DNA from: Nocardioides sp. SR21
Lineage (GTDB): Bacteria; Actinomycetota; Actinomycetes; Propionibacteriales; Nocardioidaceae
Length of the DNA: 64,000 bases
Assembly: GCF_022761125.1 (NCBI RefSeq)
Contig: NZ_JAKWJR010000002.1
Location: 62,001 to 126,000 of the forward strand
Direction of reading: 5' to 3'
Shown: positions 17,713-28,361 of the stretch, one piece after another
Position numbering within the stretch: the stretch's first letter is position 1
Layout of the letters: each line of letters starts with the position of its first letter
Program-made: the position numbers and the translations under genes
Notes under the pieces: model-generated
What the model saw: the letters and a program-made list of their open reading frames with translations, nothing else
The model's database searches: none
What the model was told of the DNA's origin: nothing

Positions 17713-19155
17713 TCAGGCCTTGAAGCCGCGGTAGCGGCGCATGACCTTGATCAGCATCCACGCGGTCTGGAGCACGGTGATGACGCCGAGGATCGGCCAG
17801 CCGACGGCCAGCAGGTCCGACTGGAGCGAGATGGGCAGCTGGACCCAGATCGCGGCGGACGCGGCGAACGCGATCGCCAGGGCGAGGAAGGGGTACATCC
17901 ACGCGATGCCCTTGCCGCGCTCGGCCTTGGCCTGGGCCGCCCAGTTGTCGGTCTGCTGGCGGCTGAAGAACTTCAGCCAGGCGCGCACGAAGTGGCCCAT
18001 CCGGATCCACATGTACAGCTCGGCGGGGAACAGCAGCAGCGCGAACAGGTAGTCGCGCTTGTTCACGAACTCCATCGATCTCGCGACCCGGAAGTTCAGC
18101 AGGATCGCCGCGGCCGGCGGGATCAGCCACCAGCCGCTGAACACGAACGCGCTGATGCTCAGCGAGCCGGCGAGCAGCAGCAGGAACATGAAGCGGGTGA
18201 TGATGTTGATGACCATCGACATGTGCTCGAACCAGCGCAGGCGCAGGTTCGGGTGGAACGGCTGGCCCTTGGTGTCGCCGCGCTGGCCCGGCCACATCAG
18301 GTCGATGGCGCCGAAGTTCCACTTCACCTGCTGGGCGTCCAGCGAGCGGAGCGTGGTCATGCCACCGACGTGGGCGCGGGCCCGCGCGCTGATCTTGGTG
18401 AGGTAGCCGGCGCTCTTGATCTGCAGCGAGAGCAGGGAGTCCTCGACCTCGCTGTCGTTGACCCACGGCGTGCGCTGGTGGCTGTCGCGCAGCACGTCGC
18501 GCAGCGCCTTGGTCGAGAAGATCGAGAACTGGCCACCGAGGACCGCCATGTTGCGGCCCTTCAGCAGGTTCTGCATGTTGAACGCGGAGAACTGCGCGCG
18601 CTGACCGGCGATCAGGAACTTCGGCACGACGCCGTCGAGGGCACTGTCGTCGATCGAGTAGATCGCGGAGATGCCGCCGATCCGGTCGTCGCTCGAGATC
18701 TCGCCGACGAGGTGCTCGACGGCGTCCGGCTCCGGCGTGGTGTCGCCGTCGACGCCGAGCAGGTAGTCCATGTGCTCGACGAGGGAGTAGCCGTAGTTGA
18801 GCGCGCCGACCTTCTTGTCGGGGTTCTTGCCGATGTCGTGGACGTAGACGATCGTGCTCTGCTCACCGGTCGCGGTCATCCGCGTGTGCGGGCCGGCGTA
18901 GTGGCTGGCGATCTCGACCGAGTCGTCGGAGGTGTTGTTGACGATCAGGTGGATGACGTCGGGCAGGCGCGTCTGCTGCAGCAGCGAGTCGAGCACGCCG
19001 GCGATGGTCTCCGCCTCGTTGTACGCGGGGATGATGCACCCGACGGTGGGGCGGTACGTCGGCAGGGCCTCGATCTCGTCGTAGGGCTCCGGCGCGTACT
19101 GATCCGCAGTGCGGATGAACTCCTCGCGATTGGTGTCCATGTGCTGCGCTGTCAC
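17713..19155 (-). CDS. Membrane glycosyltransferase family 2 (processive polysaccharide synthase type)
   Basis: 480 residues. The cytoplasmic GT-A domain (residues ~40-290) carries the nucleotide-sugar DxD in GVDGDTTP, a second acidic motif in DSEVEDSLLS, and QQVKWNFG at the place of the Q-x-x-R/K-W motif of processive synthases. Four to five hydrophobic helices follow (about 310-350, 370-390, 420-470). Members make cellulose, hyaluronan or poly-N-acetylglucosamine; the product cannot be told, and there is no PilZ domain. The GTG start lies six bases after GGGAGA; a TTG one codon earlier and an ATG further on are alternatives. Confidence 0.85.
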   Translation of the reverse strand: MTAQHMDTNREEFIRTADQYAPEPYDEIEALPTYRPTVGCIIPAYNEAETIAGVLDSLLQQTRLPDVIHLIVNNTSDDSVEIASHYAGPHTRMTATGEQSTIVYVHDIGKNPDKKVGALNYGYSLVEHMDYLLGVDGDTTPEPDAVEHLVGEISSDDRIGGISAIYSIDDSALDGVVPKFLIAGQRAQFSAFNMQNLLKGRNMAVLGGQFSIFSTKALRDVLRDSHQRTPWVNDSEVEDSLLSLQIKSAGYLTKISARARAHVGGMTTLRSLDAQQVKWNFGAIDLMWPGQRGDTKGQPFHPNLRLRWFEHMSMVINIITRFMFLLLLAGSLSISAFVFSGWWLIPPAAAILLNFRVARSMEFVNKRDYLFALLLFPAELYMWIRMGHFVRAWLKFFSRQQTDNWAAQAKAERGKGIAWMYPFLALAIAFAASAAIWVQLPISLQSDLLAVGWPILGVITVLQTAWMLIKVMRRYRGFKA

Positions 19156-19233
19156 CAACTTCTCCCATCAGGGGTGCGTCAACTGATACGCACCAGCCTG
19201 GGCGAGTGGGATCAAGCCGACACACCGAGAACG

Positions 19234-19252
19234 CCAAAGATTCCCCAAAGAT
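19234..19252 (-). promoter_or_regulatory. Direct repeat ATCTTTGG x2, 11-bp period, upstream of the GT2 gene
   Basis: On the minus strand ATCTTTGG occurs twice with start points 11 bp apart, about 80-95 bases before the GT2 start. Direct repeats one helical turn apart are typical of OmpR/PhoB-type regulator sites. The second copy also lies in a hairpin (19243-19261, CCCC-AAAGATCTT-GGGG) that could instead be the carboxylase epsilon terminator. Both readings are inference. Confidence 0.35.
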
Positions 19253-19318
19253 CTTGCGGGGTGAAGTCTAGACCACCGGTGCTGTTACGCCTGTGACAGG
19301 AGTCGATTCTTGAGGCTT

Positions 19319-19548
19319 CTAGCGAGGAAGCCCGCTGGAGCGCCAGCCGCCCGGTCCGTGGGGAAGCGTCCGCCGCACCTTGCGGTGGTGCGCGCTCCAC
19401 TCGGCGGTACGCCGCGGCGGCGCCTCCTCGGCCGGCCTCAGGGAGCCGAGCACGGCCACCAGTGCCGCGACCTCCTCCGGGGTCGCGTCGCCGCGGACCA
19501 CCCGGAGGAACGGCTTCCCCTGCTCGCTGGGCTGGTTCTCGGCGTCGC

Positions 19549-19552
<4 letters not shown>
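19319..19552 (-). CDS. Acyl-CoA carboxylase epsilon subunit
   Basis: 77 residues. The core [21 protein letters not shown] is the diagnostic motif of actinobacterial AccE/PccE proteins, followed by a Trp-rich basic tail that contacts the beta hexamer. Epsilon raises activity of the carboxyltransferase holoenzyme. It overlaps the beta-chain gene by four bases and is therefore translationally coupled. Confidence 0.9.
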
Positions 19553-21180
<1,628 letters not shown>

Positions 21181-21237
21181 TCAGGGGCTCCTTGCTGGCA
21201 CTTGTCTGGACCGTGGGTCAATGTAGTCCCCGTGATC

Positions 21238-22038
21238 ATGGATCTCTCGCGGCGCCCAGCACTCGACCGCCCCGCCCTCGCCGCGCTCGCCCCCGACCTG
21301 CAGGTCGAGGTGCTCGACACGACGACCTCGACGAACGCCGTCGCCGCCGAGCGCGCCCGCGCCGGTGCGCCCGAGGGACTCGTCGTGGTGGCCGAGCACC
21401 AGACGGCCGGCCGGGGCCGGCTGAACCGCACGTGGGAGACGCCGGCGCGCTCGGCGCTGACGTTCTCCCTGGTGCTCCGCCCGGAGGTCGCGCCGGCGGA
21501 CTGGCCGTGGCTGCCGCTGCTGACCGGCCACGTCGTCGCGAAGACGCTGCGCGCGGCGGGGTACGACGCGGGCGTGAAGTGGCCCAACGACGTGCTGCTC
21601 GGCGACCAGAAGATCGCCGGCATCCTGCTCGAGCGGGTGGAGACCGACACCGGGCCCGCCGCGGTGGTCGGGGTCGGGCTCAACGTCTCGCTGACCGCCG
21701 AGGAGCTCCCGGTGCCGACCGGGACGTCGCTGCTGCTGGCCTCCGGTGCCGCGCCGGACCGCACCGCGCTGCTCGTCTCCCTGCTCGGCTCGCTGCGCGA
21801 GGCGTACGACGCCTGGCAGGCGGGCGGCCCCGACGCGACGGCCCGGCTGCGGTCGTCGTACGTCGCCGCCTGCGTGACGATCGGGCGCGAGGTGCGCGTC
21901 GAGATGCCGAGCGGCGAACCGCTGACCGGGCGCGCCGCCGGCGTCGACGCGAGCGGGCGGCTGGTGGTCGCCGGGGCGACCGGGGAGACGGTCGTGGGCG
22001 CGGGCGACGTCGTGCACGTCCGAGCGACCGATCAGTGA
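21238..22038 (+). CDS. birA: Biotin-[acetyl-CoA-carboxylase] ligase
   Basis: 266 residues. The catalytic domain has TTSTNAVAAERA, the biotinyl-AMP loop HQTAGRGRLNRTWE, VKWPNDVLLGDQKIAGILLE and VGVGLNVS, and ends in a small SH3-like C-domain. There is no N-terminal winged helix, so it is a monofunctional (group I) ligase and not a repressor. It transfers biotin to the Lys of EAMKM in the acyl-CoA carboxylase alpha chain. A GTG two codons upstream is an alternative start. It is encoded next to, and divergent from, the carboxylase beta/epsilon pair. Confidence 0.93.
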   Translation: MDLSRRPALDRPALAALAPDLQVEVLDTTTSTNAVAAERARAGAPEGLVVVAEHQTAGRGRLNRTWETPARSALTFSLVLRPEVAPADWPWLPLLTGHVVAKTLRAAGYDAGVKWPNDVLLGDQKIAGILLERVETDTGPAAVVGVGLNVSLTAEELPVPTGTSLLLASGAAPDRTALLVSLLGSLREAYDAWQAGGPDATARLRSSYVAACVTIGREVRVEMPSGEPLTGRAAGVDASGRLVVAGATGETVVGAGDVVHVRATDQ

Positions 22039-22063
22039 CCTGATTTAGTGTCATAGTTCACCC

Positions 22064-22567
22064 GTGGCCATCTCCAACAAGCTCCTGAACCCGGGCGAGA
22101 AAGTCATCATCGACACCCGGACGCACGTCAAGGCCCTCCTGTGGCCCCTGGTCTGCCTGGTCGTGCTGCTCGCGGTGGGCACCTACTCGGAGGTGTCGCT
22201 CGACAACCGCACGTTCAAGTGGGTGATCTGGGCGGTGCTCGCCGTCGGCATCGTCTGGTTCGTGCTGAAGCCGCTGGTGATGTGGGCGACCGCGACGTAC
22301 ACGTTCACCGACCGCCGGCTCATCACGCGCAGCGGCGTGATCGTCCGGCGTGGCCACGACATGCCGCTGGCCCGGATCAGCGACATCGCCTACGAGTTCG
22401 GTCCGATCGACCGGCTGCTCGGCTGCGGGACGCTGGTGATCTCCGACGCCAGCACCCACGGCCAGATCGAGCTGCACGACATCCCGCAGGTCGAGGACGT
22501 CCAGCGCAAGGTCAACGAGCTCCTGCTGCAGTCGCACGGCACCCCAGGCGGACATGAAGGGGTCTGA
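22064..22567 (+). CDS. PH-domain (bPH2) membrane protein
   Basis: 167 residues: LLNPGEKVIIDTRTHVK, two membrane helices (ALLWPLVCLVVLLAVG and FKWVIWAVLAVGIVWFVL), then a single bPH2 domain with YTFTDRRLITRSGVIVRRGHDMPLARISDIAYEFG. The family lacks a known reaction. The GTG follows birA by 25 bases and the gene overlaps the adenylate cyclase gene by 14 bp, so birA, this gene and the cyclase probably form one transcript. Confidence 0.85.
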   Translation: MAISNKLLNPGEKVIIDTRTHVKALLWPLVCLVVLLAVGTYSEVSLDNRTFKWVIWAVLAVGIVWFVLKPLVMWATATYTFTDRRLITRSGVIVRRGHDMPLARISDIAYEFGPIDRLLGCGTLVISDASTHGQIELHDIPQVEDVQRKVNELLLQSHGTPGGHEGV

Positions 22568-23513
22568 CACCCCGGACGAATCGGAGCCCGCGGTCCTCGG
22601 CGAGCCCCCGGTCTTCAACGCCTTCGACATCTCGGAGAAGACTGGCGTGGACATCGACGAGGCGCGCCGGCTCTGGCGCGCTCTCGGCTTCCCGACGACC
22701 GGGCTCGAGGCGGCGTTCTCGCCGGCCGACGCCGAGGCGCTGACGACGATCCACGAGATCGTCGACTCCGGCCTGATCGACCTCGACACCGCGGTGAACC
22801 TGACCCGCGGCGTCGGGCAGACGATGGCCCGGCTCGCCGACTGGGAGGTCGCGTCGCTGTCGCAGGTCATCGACGAGCAGGACGCCACCGCGACCGGTGA
22901 CCTGCTGCGGGTGCTCGACGAGATGGGCCGGCCGTTCGAGCGGCTGCTGATCTACGCCTGGCGCCGGCACCTGGCCGCCGCGGCCGCCCGTGTCCAGGCG
23001 CTGCGCGCCAACGAGGAGGACCTCAACACCGTCCAGCTGACCGTCGGGTTCGCCGACATCGTCAGCTTCACCGCGCTGTCGAACCGGCTCAGCGAGGAGC
23101 GGATCGGCGACCTCGTCGAGCTGTTCGAGTCGCGCTGCTCCGACGTGGTGTCGTCCCAGCACGGGCGGGTGATCAAGAGCATCGGGGACTCGGTGCTGTT
23201 CGTGAACGACGACCCGATCCGCGCCTACGACACCGCCGACGGGATCATCAACGTCGTCGGCCGCGACTCGCGGATGCCCGACGTCCGCGTCGGCCTGGCC
23301 AGCGGTTCGGTCGTGATGCGTCTCGGCGACGTGTTCGGGCCTCCGGTGAACCTCGCGGCCCGCCTCACCGCGGTCGCGCGGCGCAACCGGATGATCATCG
23401 ACGCGGCGACCGCGGAGCTGCTTCCGTCGGACGAGTTCGAGACCCGGCGACTGCCCGGGCGCCCGGTCCGCGGCTTCGGCGTGGTCGAGCCCGTCGCCGT
23501 ACGCAGGATTTAG
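22554..23513 (+). CDS. Class III adenylate cyclase with N-terminal regulatory domain
   Basis: 319 residues. Residues ~20-135 form a helical regulatory domain like that of mycobacterial Rv1264/Rv2212. The cyclase homology domain (160-319) has the first metal Asp in VGFADIVSF, the second in IKSIGDSVLF with the purine-specifying Lys just before it, and FGPPVNLAARL, giving the transition-state Asn and Arg. All key residues are present, so a homodimer should make cAMP. No membrane segment is evident. Regulation of the Rv1264 type is by pH; whether that holds here is unknown. Confidence 0.9.
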   Translation: MKGSDTPDESEPAVLGEPPVFNAFDISEKTGVDIDEARRLWRALGFPTTGLEAAFSPADAEALTTIHEIVDSGLIDLDTAVNLTRGVGQTMARLADWEVASLSQVIDEQDATATGDLLRVLDEMGRPFERLLIYAWRRHLAAAAARVQALRANEEDLNTVQLTVGFADIVSFTALSNRLSEERIGDLVELFESRCSDVVSSQHGRVIKSIGDSVLFVNDDPIRAYDTADGIINVVGRDSRMPDVRVGLASGSVVMRLGDVFGPPVNLAARLTAVARRNRMIIDAATAELLPSDEFETRRLPGRPVRGFGVVEPVAVRRI

Positions 23514-23581
23514 TATCCGCTGCCCCCGAAAGTAAAATTCCTGCCGGTAGTTCACCACGAGGTGCCTCGCGTTCCTACCTT

Positions 23582-23899
23582 GTGAAGATGATCGAGGTGC
23601 AGGACGTACGGCTCGATCCCGAGACACGCCGGACGTGGCGGGGCTCGGAGGAGGTCGTCCTGTCTCGGAAGGAGTTCGACCTCGTCCAGGCTCTGATGGA
23701 ACGAGCCGGCGACATCGTGAGCCGTGACGAGCTGATGAGGGACGTGTGGCACACGTCGTTCTGGACGTCGTCGAAGACCATCGACGTCCATCTGGGCTGG
23801 GTCCGCCGCAAGCTCGGCGACGACAGCAGGCACCCGCGGCTGATCACCACGATCCGTGGTCATGGGCTGCGGTTCGAGACCGAGGACCACACCACCTAG
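23582..23899 (+). CDS. Stand-alone winged-helix DNA-binding protein (OmpR/PhoB output domain only)
   Basis: 105 residues forming just a Trans_reg_C winged helix: LSRKEFDLVQALMERAG, VSRDELMRDVWHTSFW, SKTIDVHLGWVRRKLGDD and TIRGHGLRFE. No receiver domain and no upstream fragment of one is present, so it cannot be phosphorylated in the usual way. GTG start, with an ATG two codons later equally possible. Its stop codon overlaps the -10 box of purK. A truncated response regulator retained as a small regulator is the most likely reading. Confidence 0.8.
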   Translation: MKMIEVQDVRLDPETRRTWRGSEEVVLSRKEFDLVQALMERAGDIVSRDELMRDVWHTSFWTSSKTIDVHLGWVRRKLGDDSRHPRLITTIRGHGLRFETEDHTT

Positions 23900-23909
23900 A
23901 GTCTGCGTC

Positions 23910-25052
23910 GTGCTTGCACCGACTCTCGCCGTCATCGGCGGCGGCCAGCTGGCCCGGATGATGGCGGAGCCCGCTGCCGCCCTGGGGCTCCCGCTGCGCC
24001 TGCTCGCCGAGGCCGACGGCGTGTCCGCGGCCCAGGTGATCCCCGACCAGCTGGTCGGCGACTACCGCTCGCTCGACCTGCTGCGTGAGGTCACCGCCGG
24101 TTGCGCGGTGGTGACGTTCGACCACGAGCACGTGCCGACCGAGCACCTGCACGCGCTGGAGGCCGACGGCATCGCCGTACGCCCCGGGCCGGACGCGCTG
24201 GTGCACGCCCAGGACAAGGGCGTCATGCGCGCGCGGCTGGCGGAGCTCGGCGTCCCGTGCCCGCGCAACGCGATCGTCTCGTCGGTCGCCGACGTCGAGG
24301 AGTTCGGCTTCCCGTGCGTCCTCAAGACCACGCGCGGCGGGTACGACGGCAAGGGCGTGTGGTTCGTGCGCTCGGCGTCCGACTGTGCCGACGCCTTCGC
24401 GTCCGGCGTCGCGGTGCTCGCCGAGGAGCTCGTCGACTTCCGCCGCGAGCTCTCGGCGCTCGTCGCCCGCTCACCGAGCGGCCAGGCGGCGGCGTACCCC
24501 GTCGTCGCCTCGACCCAGAAGGACGGCATCTGCCACGAGGTGATCGCGCCGGCGCCGGACCTGTCGCCGGACCTGGCCGGCGAGGCCCAGGAGATCGCGC
24601 TGCGGATCGCCGGCGCGCTCGACGTCACCGGGATCCTCGCGGTCGAGCTGTTCGAGACCAACGACGGACGGATCCTGGTCAACGAGCTCGCGATGCGGCC
24701 GCACAACACGGGCCACTGGACGCAGGACGGCGCGGTGACCTCGCAGTTCGAGAACCACCTGCGCGCGGTCCTCGACCTGCCGCTCGGCTCGCCGGCGCCG
24801 CGGGCTCGCTGGACCGTGATGGTCAACATCCTCGGCGGTCCTGACGCCTCCGTCGGCAGGCTGTACGACGGCTACCCGCACGCGCTCGCCCGCGATCCGT
24901 TCCTGCGCGTGCACCTGTACGGCAAGGAGCTGCGCCCCGGCCGCAAGGTCGGGCACGTGAACGCCTACGGCGACGACCTCGACGACTGCCTCGAGCGCGC
25001 GCGGCACGCCGCCGCGTGGTTCCGCGGCGACCTGGGAAACGAGAGTGAGTGA
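23910..25052 (+). CDS. purK: 5-(carboxyamino)imidazole ribonucleotide synthase
   Basis: 380 residues, ATP-grasp enzyme. The start [15 protein letters not shown], the ATP-grasp core [16 protein letters not shown], and [24 protein letters not shown] are PurK signatures. It converts AIR, ATP and bicarbonate to N5-CAIR in purine synthesis; PurE is next in line and its gene overlaps. TAGAGT ends seven bases before the GTG, so the transcript is leaderless. Confidence 0.95.
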   Translation: MLAPTLAVIGGGQLARMMAEPAAALGLPLRLLAEADGVSAAQVIPDQLVGDYRSLDLLREVTAGCAVVTFDHEHVPTEHLHALEADGIAVRPGPDALVHAQDKGVMRARLAELGVPCPRNAIVSSVADVEEFGFPCVLKTTRGGYDGKGVWFVRSASDCADAFASGVAVLAEELVDFRRELSALVARSPSGQAAAYPVVASTQKDGICHEVIAPAPDLSPDLAGEAQEIALRIAGALDVTGILAVELFETNDGRILVNELAMRPHNTGHWTQDGAVTSQFENHLRAVLDLPLGSPAPRARWTVMVNILGGPDASVGRLYDGYPHALARDPFLRVHLYGKELRPGRKVGHVNAYGDDLDDCLERARHAAAWFRGDLGNESE

Positions 25053-25563
25053 CATGACCTCTGTCGGCATCGTGATGGGGTCGGACTCCGACTGGCCGGT
25101 GATGAAGGCCGCGTCCGAGGCGCTGGCCGAGTTCGACGTGTCGTTCGAGGCGGACGTCGTCTCGGCGCACCGGATGCCCGAGGAGATGCTGGAGTACGGC
25201 CGCACCGCTGCCGACCGTGGGCTGTCGGTGATCATCGCCGGCGCCGGGGGAGCGGCCCACCTGCCCGGCATGCTCGCCGCCGTGACCCCGCTGCCCGTCA
25301 TCGGCGTACCCGTGCCGTTGAAGTACCTCGACGGCATGGACTCGCTGCTCTCCATCGTCCAGATGCCCGCCGGCGTCCCCGTCGCCACCGTCGCCGTCGG
25401 CGGTGCCCGCAACGCCGGCCTCCTCGCCGTCCGCATCCTCGCCGCGACGGATCCTTCGCTGCAGCAACGGATGGTCGAGTTCCAGGCCGCGCTCAAGGCC
25501 GCCGCCCAGGAGAAGGGCTCCGTCGTCCGCAACGACTCGGCGGGGCGGCGCGTCGGGTTCTAG
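25045..25563 (+). CDS. purE: 5-(carboxyamino)imidazole ribonucleotide mutase
   Basis: 172 residues. Class I Pur[15 protein letters not shown] binds the phosphate, the catalytic His lies in VSAHRMPE, and [14 protein letters not shown] is the second conserved loop. It rearranges N5-CAIR to CAIR. The GTG start overlaps purK by eight bases; an ATG nine bases further on is an alternative and would be just after the purK stop. Confidence 0.95.
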   Translation: MSDMTSVGIVMGSDSDWPVMKAASEALAEFDVSFEADVVSAHRMPEEMLEYGRTAADRGLSVIIAGAGGAAHLPGMLAAVTPLPVIGVPVPLKYLDGMDSLLSIVQMPAGVPVATVAVGGARNAGLLAVRILAATDPSLQQRMVEFQAALKAAAQEKGSVVRNDSAGRRVGF

Positions 25564-25787
25564 GGGTATTCCGACCGAAGTCCGGCAGCAGGACGACCGG
25601 CAACACCGACCACGACGGTCGACCACGGCGGACCCGACCACCGCAACCACCTCGCCAGGACCACAGCTTGCGGCGACCCCGGATCCGAGAACCCAGGAAC
25701 CGGCACCGCCCACGAGCCCACAGGCCGCCAGGTCAACGCGATCCGCTCGGACCGTCGGGCGCCACGTGATGCAGCGGACCGGGTTCA

Positions 25788-26354
25788 ATGGGCAGCGTGA
25801 ACGAGCTCTGGCTGGTGCGGCACGGCAGGACCGAGTGGAGTGCGGCGGGCAAGCACACGTCGCGGACAGACGTGCCGCTGCTGCCGGAGGGGGAGGACGT
25901 CGCGCGGTCGTTGGGACCGCGGCTGGCGGACGTGGGGTTCGTGCAGGTGCTGACCAGCCCCCGGGCCAGGGCGCGGCGGACGGCGGAGCTCGCCGGGTTC
26001 GCGGACGCCACCGTCGACGGGGACCTGGTCGAGTGGGACTACGGGGAGTACGAAGGCATCACGACGCCGGAGATCCGGGAGACCGTTCCGGGGTGGACGA
26101 TCTGGAGCCACCCGGCGCCGGGCGGGGAGACCAGCGATCAGGTGCGGGTGCGGCTCGACCGGGTGGTCGAGAGGGCGCGGAGCGCGGCCGGGCCGACGCT
26201 GGCGTTCGGGCACGGCCACGCGCTCCGGGCGCTGGCCGCGCGCTGGCTGGAGCTGCCGGTGGCCGAGGGCCAGCACTTCCAGCTCGACACCGCGACGGTC
26301 TCGGTGCTCGGGTGGGAGCACGAGGCGCCGACGATCAGACGCTGGAACGCGTGA
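25788..26354 (+). CDS. Histidine phosphatase family protein (phosphoglycerate-mutase fold)
   Basis: 188 residues. LVRHGRTEWS carries the phospho-accepting His, SPRARARRTAEL the Arg, VEWDYGEYEG the acid, and FGHGHALRALAARW the second His, so the active site is complete. Members dephosphorylate sugars or nucleotides; the substrate is unknown. No ribosome-binding site is obvious; a GTG three codons in is possible. The 224 bases before it hold no recognisable feature. Confidence 0.88.
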   Translation: MGSVNELWLVRHGRTEWSAAGKHTSRTDVPLLPEGEDVARSLGPRLADVGFVQVLTSPRARARRTAELAGFADATVDGDLVEWDYGEYEGITTPEIRETVPGWTIWSHPAPGGETSDQVRVRLDRVVERARSAAGPTLAFGHGHALRALAARWLELPVAEGQHFQLDTATVSVLGWEHEAPTIRRWNA

Positions 26355-26592
26355 GGAACGTCGCGACAGCGGCGGCCGCGGCGGAGGCCGCGGAGAAGAC
26401 GCTCAGCGTCACCGCGACGCCGAGCCAGAGGCCGACCGACGTCGGCACCGTGCTCGCCTCGACCACGCAGTTCGCGCCACAGGACGTCGACAGGCTCTCC
26501 GCGAACCCGTCCGCGTAGAAGTACCAGGCGCCGAGGGCGGGCACGAGGAGCATGACGGAGATGACGGCGTACAGCGCGGCCTTCGTTTCCAT
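26335..26592 (-). CDS. Small two-helix membrane protein, unknown
   Basis: 85 residues. Helix 1 spans residues ~5-27 (ALYAVISVMLLVPALGAWYFYA), an exposed loop holds two Cys (SCGANC), and helix 2 is Ala-rich (residues ~52-78). I do not recognise a family. It overlaps the 3' end of the phosphatase gene by 20 bp in convergent orientation. Confidence 0.55.
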   Translation of the reverse strand: METKAALYAVISVMLLVPALGAWYFYADGFAESLSTSCGANCVVEASTVPTSVGLWLGVAVTLSVFSAASAAAAAVATFLTRSSV

Positions 26593-26622
26593 GCGCGCAC
26601 TCTGCCCACGCCGGCCGCCGGG

Positions 26623-26961
26623 TCAACCCAGCTCGTCGACCAGTCCGGACACGCTCGGCAGCAGCGCGAGTGCGTTGACGACGACGGACAGCACGAGGAC
26701 GACGACGGCCAGGGTCGGGTAGCCCGCCACCCAGTAGCCGTACGACCCCAGCCCGAAGACCAGGACCTTCACCACCGGCCGGCCGACCGGGTGGCCGAAG
26801 CGCGCCTTGGGGGAGGCGAAGAAGTTCCACGCGAGCAGCCCGGCGGCGCCGAGCAGGAAGGACCACAGCAGGCTCGGCAGGCCCCAGACGAAGAGCCCGC
26901 CGATGGCGAGCAGCTCGGAGACGAACACGAGCGCGAGAACCGTCCAGCCGAACACCTTCAC
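26623..26961 (-). CDS. DUF2568/YrdB-family membrane protein
   Basis: 112 residues with four hydrophobic helices (VLALVFVSELLAIGGLFVWG, LLWSFLLGAAGLLAWNFF, a short third, and a Val-rich last). SPKARFGHPVGRPVVKV between helices 2 and 3 is typical of the YrdB/DUF2568 family. Function is unknown. GTG start seven bases after a minus-strand TAGCGT, implying a leaderless transcript. Divergent from the esterase gene with only 23 bases between starts. Confidence 0.75.
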   Translation of the reverse strand: MKVFGWTVLALVFVSELLAIGGLFVWGLPSLLWSFLLGAAGLLAWNFFASPKARFGHPVGRPVVKVLVFGLGSYGYWVAGYPTLAVVVLVLSVVVNALALLPSVSGLVDELG

Positions 26962-26968
26962 GGGGGCG

Positions 26969-26978
26969 ACGCTAGCCT
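26969..26978. promoter_or_regulatory. Symmetric bidirectional -10 (ACGCTAGCCT)
   Basis: The plus strand reads TAGCCT (26973-26978), six bases before the esterase ATG; the minus strand reads TAGCGT, seven bases before the DUF2568 GTG. The hexamers overlap at the central TA, so one DNA opening could serve both leaderless genes but not at the same time. Confidence 0.55.
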
Positions 26979-26984
26979 GCGCCC

Positions 26985-27851
26985 ATGCTGTTCCCCGAAG
27001 CGCGCCGCGCACTGGAGATGTACGCCGCCGAAACCCCGGTGTTCGCCGAGGGCTACGACATCGACGCCGCCCGAGAGCAGGCCCGCGCGATGGCCGCCCA
27101 GGAGCCGCGCGAGGACGTCGCCGAGGTCGCGGACGTCGACGCCGACGGCGTACCGGCCCGTCTCTACATCCCGGACGGGGCAGGGGAGACGACGATCGTG
27201 CACGCGCACGGCGGCGGCTTCGTGTTCAACGACGTCGAGGTGCACGACGCCAGCGCCCGGCGGCTGGCCAACCGCAGCGGCATGCGGGTGCTGAGCGTCG
27301 ACTACCGCCGCCCGCCCGAGCACCGGTTCCCGGCCGCGATCGACGACGTCGGCGCGGCGGCCGGCTGGGCCGCGCGCACCCTCGGCGGGCCGCTGCTGGC
27401 GCACGGTGACAGCGCCGGCGGCAACCTGGCGCTGGTCGACGCGCTCCGCCACCCGGGGAGGTACGCCGCGGTCGCGCTGATCTACCCGTTCCTCGACCCG
27501 ACCGCCGGCTTCGACTCGTACCGCACCCACGCCGACGGCTTCGACCCCCGCGAGGGCGCGTGGTACTGGGAGCAGTACGCGACCCCCGCCGACCACACCG
27601 ACCCCGACCTCGCCCCGCTGCTGTCCGACCGGCTCGGCACCCTGCCGCCGACGCTCGTCGTCACCGCCGAGCACGACCCGCTGCACGGCGAGGGCGAGGA
27701 GCTCGCCCGGCGGATGGCGGAGGCGGGCGTCGAGGTCGTGGCGACCCGCTACCTCGGTCAGCTCCACGGCTTCTGGCGGCACCCGCGGGTGTTCCCGTCC
27801 GCCGAGCCGCTGATGCGACAGGTCGCCGGGTTCCTGCGGATGTACTGCTGA
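26985..27851 (+). CDS. Alpha/beta hydrolase, hormone-sensitive-lipase type esterase
   Basis: 288 residues. The oxyanion-hole motif HAHGGGFVF is near residue 74, the nucleophile in HGDSAGGNLAL near 145, the acid Asp in TAEHDPLHGEGEE, and the His in GQLHGFWRHP, so the triad is complete. This family (GH/HSL group IV) hydrolyses short acyl esters. There is no signal peptide, so it is cytoplasmic. Leaderless start behind the shared -10. rpiB follows 12 bases later. Confidence 0.88.
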   Translation: MLFPEARRALEMYAAETPVFAEGYDIDAAREQARAMAAQEPREDVAEVADVDADGVPARLYIPDGAGETTIVHAHGGGFVFNDVEVHDASARRLANRSGMRVLSVDYRRPPEHRFPAAIDDVGAAAGWAARTLGGPLLAHGDSAGGNLALVDALRHPGRYAAVALIYPFLDPTAGFDSYRTHADGFDPREGAWYWEQYATPADHTDPDLAPLLSDRLGTLPPTLVVTAEHDPLHGEGEELARRMAEAGVEVVATRYLGQLHGFWRHPRVFPSAEPLMRQVAGFLRMYC

Positions 27852-27863
27852 GAGGATGACGCC

Positions 27864-28361
27864 ATGCGCGTGCACCTCGGCTGCGACCATGCCGGCCTCG
27901 ATCTCAAGGACCACCTGACCCGCTGGCTCACCGACCACGGCTACGAGCCGGTCGACCACGGCCCGTTCCAGTACGACGCGCTCGACGACTACCCGGTCTT
28001 CTGCCTGCGCGCGGCCGAGGGCGTCGCGAAGGACCGCGCCGAAGGCCTCGACAGCCTCGGCGTCGTCATCGGCGGCTCGGGCAACGGCGAGCAGATGGCG
28101 GCCAACAAGGTCATCGGCATCCGCTCCGCGCTGGTGTGGTCCGACGAGACCGCGAAGCTCGCCCGCGACCACAACGACGCGAACGTCATCGCGGTCGGCG
28201 GCCGGATGCACTCGCTCGAGGACATGACCCGCTTCGTCGAGATCTTCCTCGCCGAGCCGTTCAGCAACGACGAGCGGCACGTGCGTCGCATCGGCCTGAT
28301 GTCGGACTACGAGCTGACCCGCGTCCTGCCGCCGCTGCCGGCGTCGGCGACCGATGCCTGA
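27864..28361 (+). CDS. rpiB: Ribose-5-phosphate isomerase B
   Basis: 165 residues. LacAB/RpiB fold with LGCDHAGLDLKDHL at the N-terminus and the substrate loop GGSGNGEQMAANKVIGIRSAL. It interconverts ribose-5-phosphate and ribulose-5-phosphate in the pentose phosphate pathway. It overlaps the next gene by eight bases. The rpiB-nei2 order matches the M. tuberculosis Rv2465c-Rv2464c pair. Confidence 0.93.
   Translation: MRVHLGCDHAGLDLKDHLTRWLTDHGYEPVDHGPFQYDALDDYPVFCLRAAEGVAKDRAEGLDSLGVVIGGSGNGEQMAANKVIGIRSALVWSDETAKLARDHNDANVIAVGGRMHSLEDMTRFVEIFLAEPFSNDERHVRRIGLMSDYELTRVLPPLPASATDA

Noticed and set aside
22040..22064. Leaderless -10 for the PH-domain gene after birA
   Set aside because: TAGTGT is 12 bases from the GTG and other hexamers lack the final T; co-transcription with birA is simpler.
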